From contig NZ_JALOBS010000007.1 of NCBI RefSeq assembly GCF_023228165.1, forward strand, positions 62,001-126,000: a stretch of 64,000 nucleotides of DNA. Direction: 5' to 3'. The notes below the pieces were generated by a model that was not told the DNA's origin, ran no database searches, and saw nothing but the letters and a program-made list of their open reading frames with translations. The translations under genes and the position numbers were made by a program. Source of the stretch: Methylomonas sp. (lineage in GTDB: Bacteria; Pseudomonadota; Gammaproteobacteria; Methylococcales; Methylomonadaceae). Below, one piece after another: positions 46,793-53,189 of this stretch. Each line of letters opens with the position of its first letter. The stretch's first letter is position 1.

Positions 46793-46963
46793 GGCGACTG
46801 CGGTAAGCCAGGATTGGGGTTGGTAAAACCATGAGACTCTGATTGGATGCCGCAGTCCGCCATCGATTGACATCATTCGCCCGAACCGCGAACCACACTG
46901 GGGTTGGACTGTTGAACAAACAGAACCATGAGATCTGTGATAAACATTTTGGACACGGTTCGG
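46793..46963 (+). ncRNA. Candidate bridge/seek RNA of the IS110/IS1111 element
   Basis: Two consecutive stem-loops lie right after the transposase. The first pairs GGCGACTGCGG (46793-46803) with CCGCAGTCCGCC (46850-46861). The second pairs CCGAACCG (46881-46888) with CGGTTCGG (46956-46963) and contains an inner ACAGA/TCTGT hairpin. Both loops repeat the same two motifs, TGGGGTTGG and AACCATGAGA, in the same order, as expected for paired target- and donor-reading loops. A 3' position is the arrangement described for the IS1111 subgroup. Confidence 0.6.
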
Positions 46964-47071
46964 AACCAAGGTTTTTGTGGGGCGCCAGGGCGCCAGGGGT
47001 GTTGAATGAATCGGTTGACTACGCCGACATCAACGACCTTGATCCAGATGGGTGACCGGTGCGGATGATTC

Positions 47072-47149
47072 ATCCGACACCTGAGACTAAGCTTACCTGC
47101 TGCTGAGAAGCACAGCGACGAAGCGGTCAGGTGGAGCGACATGTTGGGC
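47072..47149 (-). other. attC site of cassette 1, truncated by the IS
   Basis: On the minus strand the site begins with R'' GCCCAAC (47149-47143), nearly complementary to the cassette's own leading GTTAGGC. CACCTGA then pairs with TCAGGTG further on, and inner GCTG/CAGC pairing is present. The expected R' (GTTRRRY) is missing and IS-related sequence starts instead. Confidence 0.55.
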
Positions 47150-47165
47150 GTCTGTTGATGAACTG

Positions 47166-47912
47166 CTAGGCGTTGAATCCTCCGTCAATGGTCAGGCTTG
47201 CGCCTGTGACGTAACCGGCTTCCGGGCCGGCAAGGTAAGCGACCATCGCCGCGACCTCCTCGACTGTGCCATAGCGCGGTAGCGCCATGAACTGCTTTTT
47301 GAGCATCTCGGCGAACTCGGTCTTGTCGGGGTTCATCTCCGTGTCTATCGGGCCAGGCTGCACATTGTTAATGGTGATACCGCGCGTTCCGAGATCGCGC
47401 GCCAAGCCCTTAACTAGCCCTTGCAGAGCGGACTTGCTCATCGCATAAACTCCTCCACCTTGAAAGGGCATCCTTTCGGCGTTACAGCTGCCGATGTTGA
47501 TGATGCGTCCTCCTTCTTTCATGTGCTTGACCGCCGCCTGGGTCGCCACGAACACCGCCCGCACATTAATAGCGACCGTCCGGTCGAAGTCTGAGAGCGT
47601 GAAAGTGTCGATAGGGCCCATGGCCAAAACGCCTGCGCTGTTGACCAAGATATCGAGCCCGCCAAATTCTCTCACGGTGCGATCGACTGCGGAGACGACT
47701 GCACTGGCATCGGCACTATCAGCCTGAATGGCGATCACCTTGATCCCGAGCGATCGCGCTGCTGCGGCGATATCGTTTGCCTTGTCGAGCGAGCTGCTAT
47801 AGGTGAATGCGACGTCAGCGCCTTCGCTGGCCAGACGTTTGACGATGGCGGCGCCAATGCCTCGGCTACCACCTGTGACAAGTGCACGTTTATTTTTGAG
47901 TGTGTGATTCAT
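47166..47912 (-). CDS. SDR-family oxidoreductase (integron cassette 1)
   Basis: A 248-residue short-chain dehydrogenase/reductase from the ATG at 47912 (AAGGA upstream); the frame to 48056 runs through the attC site and was rejected. The NADP-binding TGGSRGIG, the NSAG motif (ILVNSAGVLA), the catalytic Ser in IINIGSCNA and the YAMSK pair are all present, followed by PGPIDTEMNP. Residues after the glycine motif suggest NADPH preference. It is the gene of an integron cassette whose circular start is GTTAGGC at 47957-47951. Substrate unknown. Confidence 0.9.
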   Translation of the reverse strand: MNHTLKNKRALVTGGSRGIGAAIVKRLASEGADVAFTYSSSLDKANDIAAAARSLGIKVIAIQADSADASAVVSAVDRTVREFGGLDILVNSAGVLAMGPIDTFTLSDFDRTVAINVRAVFVATQAAVKHMKEGGRIINIGSCNAERMPFQGGGVYAMSKSALQGLVKGLARDLGTRGITINNVQPGPIDTEMNPDKTEFAEMLKKQFMALPRYGTVEEVAAMVAYLAGPEAGYVTGASLTIDGGFNA

Positions 47913-47950
47913 AGGATTCCTTGGGTTGGTTACAGAACTGACTGTGATAC

Positions 47951-48054
47951 GCCTAACGCCGTGTTCACCGGTTTGGTAAAGTTGGCGACTTTTTGCAGCT
48001 CTTTGCAAAAAAGGTGACGACTTTACCAAATCCGCGTGCAACACTTTGTTAAAC
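47951..48054 (-). other. attC site of cassette 2
   Basis: On the minus strand: R'' GTTTAAC (48054-48048, containing the stop codon of the VOC gene), a long imperfect hairpin whose core TTTGGTAAAGT / ACTTTACCAAA pairs over 11 bp, and R' GTTAGGC (47957-47951). R'' is the exact complement of this cassette's leading GTTAAAC. Intact by inspection. Confidence 0.85.
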
Positions 48055-48414
48055 ATTGTTCAACTCACTGAAAATAACCCTATTTCCAAACGGATCTGCA
48101 ATTGACATATCTCTACCCCAAGGTTGATCGGTTATTCCAGGCCGAGCGTTTTTATATTTCTTATCACTCAAGTGCTTTTGAAAAACATCAAGTTCATCGA
48201 TCTCTATTCTAAGGGAAGAACCTGGACTACTGTCACCGTGATGCTCGGAGACATGGATAACACAACCGCCTTTAGATATTTGCATATATAGCGGTGTTCC
48301 ATCTTCGAATCGATGCTCCCAGTCCACCTTAAACTCAAGAAACTCTATATAGAACTCCTTAGCTTTAGCTTCATCAAATGAACGAATTATTGGTATTGGG
48401 TTTCCAACTTTCAT
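48049..48414 (-). CDS. VOC-fold (glyoxalase/bleomycin-resistance-like) protein (cassette 2)
   Basis: About 121 residues from the ATG at 48414 (GGAG upstream; a GTG at 48429 is possible). The vicinal-oxygen-chelate pattern is clear: IPIIRSFDEAKAKEFYIEFL, then GTPLYMQISKGG, VIHVSEHHG, LRIEIDELD, and the closing DPFGNRVIFSE. Such proteins bind metals or antibiotics and are frequent integron cargo. The stop codon is embedded in the attC R'' sequence. It is AT-richer than chromosomal neighbours, consistent with an acquired cassette. Confidence 0.85.
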   Translation of the reverse strand: MKVGNPIPIIRSFDEAKAKEFYIEFLEFKVDWEHRFEDGTPLYMQISKGGCVIHVSEHHGDSSPGSSLRIEIDELDVFQKHLSDKKYKNARPGITDQPWGRDMSIADPFGNRVIFSELNNV

Positions 48415-48433
48415 TGCTATGAACTCCACTTGT

Positions 48434-48500
48434 GTTTAACGCCGTGCTCTGCGGCAAATTTGGAGAGCAACGGAAAATTTGTCCGACAGCAGCGCTTTGT
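48434..48500 (-). other. attC site of cassette 3, main part, split by a group II intron
   Basis: R' is GTTAAAC on the minus strand (48440-48434). The arms GCCGTGCTCTGCGG and CCGACAGCAGCGC pair imperfectly around AAATTT repeats. The remaining bases of R'' lie beyond the intron at 49215-49219. Joining 48499-48500 to 49215-49219 gives GTTATGT, exactly the leading sequence of cassette 3. Confidence 0.75.
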
Positions 48501-49214
48501 GTACGCCCAGCATGGGCGTGAACTTATGGGGTGAAAGTCCCCTGTCGGAGAACCGACATTGGTTAGCATTTAACATATGCCGACTATTTTAACGACTAGC
48601 CGACGGTAAGGGCAATACCGCGAGGTGTTGTCTGGAGGAAGCCCCAGTGCAAAGCTGCGAGCTGACGGACAGAAATCACATAAAAGGCCGAGTTCCAGGG
48701 GTGAGTTAGCACCAGATAACGAAACCCACCGGTTCGAGGAATACGGTAAATGTGGCAGTTGTGCAGTGACAGTTCACGTTCTTATCTGGGGAGATCTGTT
48801 TAACAAGCGATGGAGATGATCGATGATGAATGACAGTTGGGCAACTGCTATAAATGTCCAGGCGACCTGGCTGCTATCGGCCAGTGATCGAGCAAATTTG
48901 ATAGCGACTTGGCCATCTTCCGTAGCGCCTGCTCGGGCAACCGTTCAGGTGATTAAACAGAAGTCAGCAGACGGCATAGTAGCCAAATGCCTACTGTAAT
49001 GGGTAGGACAGGGTGAAGGCCTGAACCTCTGTCAAAGAGTGAGACGTCCTTATCTCGTTCATGCTCGACATGTGCGGCGGTAAGGTTTCGTAGCCAGCTT
49101 TGGGATTGATTGCGACGGCGCGGTCAATTTTAGCTATGCAGAGGAAACGCCCCGTGCGGACCCGCATGCGGGGTGTTGTGGGGAGAGCCGGAGAGAAACC
49201 GGCTCTTACCCGAT
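48501..49214 (+). mobile_element. ORF-less group II intron (IIC-attC type) in an attC site
   Basis: The 5' end GTACGCCCAGCATGGGCGTG with GGTGAAAGTCCCC shortly after, and the internal GAGCTGACGGACAGAAAT plus CATAAAAGGCCGA, are group II intron domain I signatures. The segment near 48960-49030 (AAGTCAGCAGACGGCATAGT) corresponds to the lead-in of the reverse transcriptase. Almost all of the RT gene is then missing. Domain V-like pairing and CCGGAGAGAAACCGG close the element before TACCCGAT. It lies antiparallel to the cassette genes, as IIC-attC introns do. At 714 nt it cannot move without a helper RT. Confidence 0.8.
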
Positions 49215-49723
49215 TATGTTTCATTTTCAATAGACTCGAATTTGGGCAGCATGTGTCCAAAGATAAAGGAACGATACCTTCGAAGAGTTATCACTGTGCC
49301 AAGCTCCATAAGGTCAATGTATGGCAATTCACTTTCCAGCCCCACAAACAGTTCTAGTACTTCAGCATCTTCGACCGATTCATTTAAGCGAAGGGCAACT
49401 CTATTTCGCAACTTATTCAATTTGCGTAGCGAGCCCACCACATAATCAGGCAGCAAATTAAGCTCTTCAACAAGCTCCAGTTGGCTTGCCAACTGGAGCT
49501 TTTGACTGTATTTCAACCCGATAGACAATACCGCCTCGGCATTTTTTTCTAAAACCAAACGGATTAACTCTTCGAGCAAGTATTCTGTTACAAGGTGAAT
49601 TCGCACAATTTCACCTAGGACGCCATCGTCACCTTTAGTGGCTTCCATAAGCAACGGCATAATTTTGTACCGAAGCTGTGTCAGTGTCAGCAGTGGATTG
49701 CTTTTCTTAGCCATTGGGCTCAT
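49214..49723 (-). CDS. HEPN-like hypothetical protein (integron cassette 3)
   Basis: A 169-residue helical soluble protein; the ATG at 49723 lies a few bases inside the cassette start, with an alternative ATG at 49714. The segment LRKLNKLRNRVALRLN resembles the RNxxxH region of HEPN/MtlR-like proteins, but the His is replaced, so RNase activity is doubtful. No recognised partner nucleotidyltransferase is adjacent. Its stop codon TAA is built from the last intron base plus exon bases and would also be TAA without the intron. AT-rich, acquired cassette. Confidence 0.6.
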   Translation of the reverse strand: MSPMAKKSNPLLTLTQLRYKIMPLLMEATKGDDGVLGEIVRIHLVTEYLLEELIRLVLEKNAEAVLSIGLKYSQKLQLASQLELVEELNLLPDYVVGSLRKLNKLRNRVALRLNESVEDAEVLELFVGLESELPYIDLMELGTVITLRRYRSFIFGHMLPKFESIENET

Positions 49724-49743
49724 GAAACATAACCATTGATTAT

Positions 49744-49885
49744 CAGGCAAATATGCCTACATAAGTTGATATTGGCGGGGTTTTCAGGCACTTTTGCCTG
49801 CATAATCGGTAAACCGGGCATATTTGCCTTGATAACTTGATATTAGCCGGTAAATCAGGCAAATGTGCCTGCGTAATTAATTTCC
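49744..49885. repeat. Two 71-bp tandem units with four AGGCA-TGCCT palindromes
   Basis: Imperfect palindromes of the form RGGCANNNNTGCCT start at 49745, 49786, 49816 and 49857. The spacing (41, 30, 41) reveals a 71-bp direct duplication; the linker GTTGATATTGGCGGG is echoed as CTTGATATTAGCCGG. The block lies immediately upstream of cassette 3, where an array promoter, attI or operator would be expected. Confidence 0.7.
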
Positions 49886-49990
49886 AACCCATGATATTCG
49901 TTAATCATTCCAAATCAAAGCTTCCGTAGAATCTTGCCATACGAAAGCCATGGTATGGATACCGCATTTACCCCGCCGCATCCAACAACA

Positions 49991-50278
49991 CTACTCATGG
50001 GCAATGGTTTTGTCGGTAAACAAATAATCCCTCAGCTCATGGTCGAATTTCGGGTCCTGGCGGCGAATCCATTCCAGCACCATCGCCGCGTGTTCTTTTT
50101 CCTCGTCGCGGTTATGCGCCAAAATGGCTTTCAGTTCCGGATTCTTACACGCATCGACGCGCTGGTTGTACCAATCGACCGCTTCCAGTTCTTCCATTAA
50201 CGAGGTAATGGCCCGATGCATGTCGCGGGTTGCATCGCTAAGTTCATTAATGGGTTCGTGATAACCTTCGTTTGCCAT
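49991..50278 (-). CDS. Encapsulated-ferritin-like (EncFtn) protein without cargo tail
   Basis: A 95-residue helical ferroxidase closely following the EncFtn pattern: DATRDMHRAITSLMEELEAV, DWYNQRVDACKNPELKAILA and HNRDEEKEHAAMVLEW. The Glu in MEELEAVDWY and the ExxEH-type Glu/His in EEKEH are the iron ligands of the annular decamer. EncFtn proteins normally carry a C-terminal peptide that targets them into an encapsulin shell. This one ends at TDKTIAHE, 30-40 residues short, and no encapsulin gene lies in the window. It is last of a minus-strand redox gene run. Confidence 0.88.
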   Translation of the reverse strand: MANEGYHEPINELSDATRDMHRAITSLMEELEAVDWYNQRVDACKNPELKAILAHNRDEEKEHAAMVLEWIRRQDPKFDHELRDYLFTDKTIAHE

Positions 50279-50395
50279 GGTTTTATCTCCTGCGTTGGTT
50301 TTAAGTTATTAAGTGTCGCGCGGTGCCATACGGGCATCAAGCTTGCCGACAACTTTTGGATATGGGCATCACAATTCAATCTGCAAACCATCTAT

Positions 50396-50806
50396 TTAAT
50401 GTTTCCCCGGCTCCAGTTTCACTCCGCGCCGCTCGTAGGTCACGTAAGCTTGAATGGCGATCATCTTCGGGTCGTCCGCCGCCAACGGCACGCCCTCCAG
50501 TGGGTTGCGCAAGCACCAGTTGATCATTTCCCACAACGGAATCACTTTGCCGATTTGTTTCTGGAATTTGGGATAGGTTTCCGGGTGGGTGTTGGCGGCA
50601 TTGGGGTGGCATTGCGCGCACGCCACGCCGTTAGTACCCAGAGTCGGGCTGGTCCATAATTCCCGGCCCTGCTTGACGCTGTCCATGAACTGTTGCTGCC
50701 AGCGTTGTTGGTCTTCCGGGGTAAATTCGTCCGCTGAAACGGTGTTTACGGTGACCATCAGACTCAACGCCAGCAGGCCTTTGCCAATAAAATCGAATGT
50801 AGACAT
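50396..50806 (-). CDS. Periplasmic c-type cytochrome
   Basis: A 136-residue single-haem cytochrome c. The signal peptide covers about 1-25 (LLALSLMVTVNTVSA). The haem motif CAQCH lies near residue 64 after TLGTNGVA, and DDPKMIAIQAYV near residue 110 probably gives the axial Met. It starts 14 bp after the metallophosphoesterase gene, inside the same transcript as the di-haem peroxidase, and is a likely electron donor to it. Confidence 0.85.
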   Translation of the reverse strand: MSTFDFIGKGLLALSLMVTVNTVSADEFTPEDQQRWQQQFMDSVKQGRELWTSPTLGTNGVACAQCHPNAANTHPETYPKFQKQIGKVIPLWEMINWCLRNPLEGVPLAADDPKMIAIQAYVTYERRGVKLEPGKH

Positions 50807-50820
50807 AGTAATCTCCGGCG

Positions 50821-51897
50821 TTAATAATGGCTTTGCGGGTCGATGCGGGCTTTGTCGACCTGATACTCGACATCTTGCGGCTGTTTTTTGGCTTTATCGA
50901 AGCGTACTACCCTATCCTTGTTGCTGTACAAGGTAAAATTCAGATCCACGTTGCCGTTGGCAACATTGATAAACTGCCAGCCGGTGGCGTCGCGCTCGAA
51001 GAACGGATCGGCCCGATTCATCGGCACCGTCAGCTTGGGCAAATACTGCTCGGCTTGCGCATATGCCTGCGGATACGGCCACGGCCAGGCGGTGGCCATC
51101 ACCGAGTTAAAGCTGATATTACCAATCTGGTTGTATTGAATCTGATGTACGTGGCCGTAGATCACCGAGACTTTTTTATACGCTTTCAGCAAGGCCTGAA
51201 TCTGTTCGGCGTCTTCGGTCCAGAAATTCCAACCCTTGTAGATTTTTTGCAGCGGCGAGTGCGAGAACACCACCAGCGGTGTAGTTTTGGTCACTTTGGC
51301 CAAGTCCTCCTTCAGCCACTTGCGTTGCTCCTCGCCGACCATGAATGGCGAACCGTTGGGATTATCCAGCCCGGCCATTTCCAACATGCGTTGTTCGGCG
51401 GTCGGCCAACGCTTGAATGTCCAGTCGTCGTAAGTGCGAATGCTGTTTAAGACGATGAAGTGCACGCCTTTATGATCGAAGCTGTAGTACTGCGGACCAA
51501 ATAGTTGTTCCCAGTAAGCGCCCAAATCCAGATAATAATCATGTTCGCCCATCACATAGCGCACATCGTGCTTTAAAGCCGACATGATTTCCGCGCCGTG
51601 ATCCAGTTCTTCCTTACTGCCCAATTGGGCCAAGTCTCCGCCGAACATCACGAAATCCGGTTTGGGGGTGAGTAAATTAACCTCCGCCACCGCCCGCTGC
51701 AAGCCCATATCCCAGTTGCGTACAAAGCGATTGCCCTTGATGTGCTGAATGTGGGCGTCGGAAATATAGGCAAAGGTAAAATTCTGGCTGGATTCCGCAA
51801 AGGCTAGCTCCACCAGGCTGATAGGTAGGCTAGCGCCCAAAGCCAAAGCGCCACCGGTTCTTAAAAAATCTCGCCGACTCCGATTGATGTCATTCAT
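50821..51897 (-). CDS. Tat-exported metallophosphoesterase
   Basis: A 358-residue calcineurin-like phosphoesterase with a twin-arginine signal (SRRDFLRTGG at residues 7-16), so it is exported folded. The two-metal site is visible as YISDAHIQH, MFGGDLAQLG, VMGEHDYYLD (GEHD instead of GNHD), VFSHSPLQ and IYGHVHQIQ. It overlaps the MauG-like gene by 8 bp and precedes the cytochrome gene by 14 bp. The link between a phosphatase and two haem proteins is unexplained. Confidence 0.88.
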   Translation of the reverse strand: MNDINRSRRDFLRTGGALALGASLPISLVELAFAESSQNFTFAYISDAHIQHIKGNRFVRNWDMGLQRAVAEVNLLTPKPDFVMFGGDLAQLGSKEELDHGAEIMSALKHDVRYVMGEHDYYLDLGAYWEQLFGPQYYSFDHKGVHFIVLNSIRTYDDWTFKRWPTAEQRMLEMAGLDNPNGSPFMVGEEQRKWLKEDLAKVTKTTPLVVFSHSPLQKIYKGWNFWTEDAEQIQALLKAYKKVSVIYGHVHQIQYNQIGNISFNSVMATAWPWPYPQAYAQAEQYLPKLTVPMNRADPFFERDATGWQFINVANGNVDLNFTLYSNKDRVVRFDKAKKQPQDVEYQVDKARIDPQSHY

Positions 51898-53071
51898 GGC
51901 TTTCTCCTGGTTTGGCTGCAGTGGGTTTGAGGTATTGCTGGCTGGTCAAGCTCTCCAGGAAAGCCACCAGATCGTCGATCTGGCTGTCCAACAAATTCAA
52001 GGGCCGAATACCGCCGCTAAGATACGGATTGACCGGAGCAGTGGCCGGCGTCACTCCACCGTTGCTGTAATGGATGATGACCTCTTTCAAGGTTTTCAGG
52101 CTACCGTCGTGCATGTAGGGCGCGGTCAAGGCAATGTTACGCAGAGTCGGCGTTTTAAAGGCCCCCATTTCGCTAATGCCGTCGGTGACCGCAAAGCGGC
52201 CCAGCTCGGAAGATTTTTTGTCGGTCAGCACCATTTGATCGACATCGCCACCTTTGTTTTTGGCTTCCAAAAACGCAAAAGCCAATCTGGGCACATCCGC
52301 CTGAATCGCGTTAATGCCGACGCCGATGTTATGAAAGCGGTTATCGGTAAACAAGGCTTGGTCTTGCTCGATGACATGGCAGGACACGCAACGGCCCTGG
52401 CCCAGAAATAACTGAAAGCCGCGTTTTTGCTGTTCGCTCAACGCGGTTTGGTCGCCCTTGAAATAAAACCGATCAAATGCCGAGTTGCCGGCCACGATGC
52501 TGCGCTCGAAGCTGGCGATGGCTTTGGCGACATGCTCCATGGTCAGCTTTGCATCAGCGACATTGAATACGTCTTGGAAAGCGGCTTTATAGTCAGGGTC
52601 GCTGCGGACGATATCCAAAATGGGTTGATGGCTGGGCAAGCCGGCTTCCACCGGATTAATGAATGGCCCTTTGGATTGGCCTTCCAGATCCGGTTCGCGG
52701 CCGTCCCAAAACTGGAATTTGTAAAATGCCGCGTTGATGACCGTCGGCGCATTGCGGGTGCCGGTCAGGCCGTGATGACCGACCGATACCGGCAGATTGT
52801 CGGTAAAAGCTTTGTCGTCGTCGTGACAAGACGCGCAGCTGATGGTGCCGTCTATGGAAAACCGTTTATCGTGAAACAGCTTATCGCCCAAGGCGATTTT
52901 GGCCTGCGATTGCGGATTATTTGCCGGCACCGGCACGGGCGGCAACCCCAATAACGGATTAGCGCTATGCGTCGAAACCGGTGCCGTGGCGGGCGGCTGA
53001 GGGCTATCGACCGCCCCAGCCGCACCGGCAAAGCCGGCGGCACTCAAGGCCAGTAACAGAAAGTGGCGCAT
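51890..53071 (-). CDS. Di-haem cytochrome c peroxidase (MauG/CcpA family)
   Basis: A 393-residue periplasmic protein with signal peptide (1-21) and two haem motifs, CASCHDDDKAF near residue 78 and CVSCHVIEQD near residue 230, the second followed by ALFTDNRFHNIGVG as in bacterial di-haem peroxidases. TAPYMHDGSLKTLKEVI marks the conserved C-terminal loop. It reduces peroxide or oxidises a protein partner. First gene of the operon with the phosphoesterase and the cytochrome. Confidence 0.93.
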   Translation of the reverse strand: MRHFLLLALSAAGFAGAAGAVDSPQPPATAPVSTHSANPLLGLPPVPVPANNPQSQAKIALGDKLFHDKRFSIDGTISCASCHDDDKAFTDNLPVSVGHHGLTGTRNAPTVINAAFYKFQFWDGREPDLEGQSKGPFINPVEAGLPSHQPILDIVRSDPDYKAAFQDVFNVADAKLTMEHVAKAIASFERSIVAGNSAFDRFYFKGDQTALSEQQKRGFQLFLGQGRCVSCHVIEQDQALFTDNRFHNIGVGINAIQADVPRLAFAFLEAKNKGGDVDQMVLTDKKSSELGRFAVTDGISEMGAFKTPTLRNIALTAPYMHDGSLKTLKEVIIHYSNGGVTPATAPVNPYLSGGIRPLNLLDSQIDDLVAFLESLTSQQYLKPTAAKPGESHE

Positions 53072-53189
53072 AACGGCCTCCTTGTTTGCGTTTTTTGAAA
53101 ATCATGCCGACCGGCGTCGGTATATTCCGAACTGTTTTATAACTGTAACCTTTTTTGCGATTTGCACCAATAAAATCTAACTGCATTCA

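Larger units (their letters stand above)
45732..47063 (+). mobile_element. IS110/IS1111-family insertion sequence inserted in an attC site
   Basis: The element comprises a DEDD transposase gene (45778-46788) and about 270 bp of structured non-coding DNA after it. Exact ends are unresolved. I use an 8-bp direct repeat, CCGGTGCG, at 45732-45739 and 47056-47063 as provisional limits. The right end abuts half of an attC site (47072-47149), which places it with the IS1111 relatives known to target attC sites. No terminal inverted repeat is obvious, as is normal for this family. Confidence 0.7.

Noticed and set aside
47912..48056. N-terminal extension of the SDR frame
   Set aside because: The extension translates the attC site; the internal ATG with AAGGA is the gene start.
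48625..48819. 64-codon frame in the cassette region
   Set aside because: Falls within domain I of the group II intron, which is structural RNA rather than coding.
49744..49885. Possible CRISPR array
   Set aside because: Only a 71-bp duplication with palindromes; no regular repeats and spacers and no cas genes.
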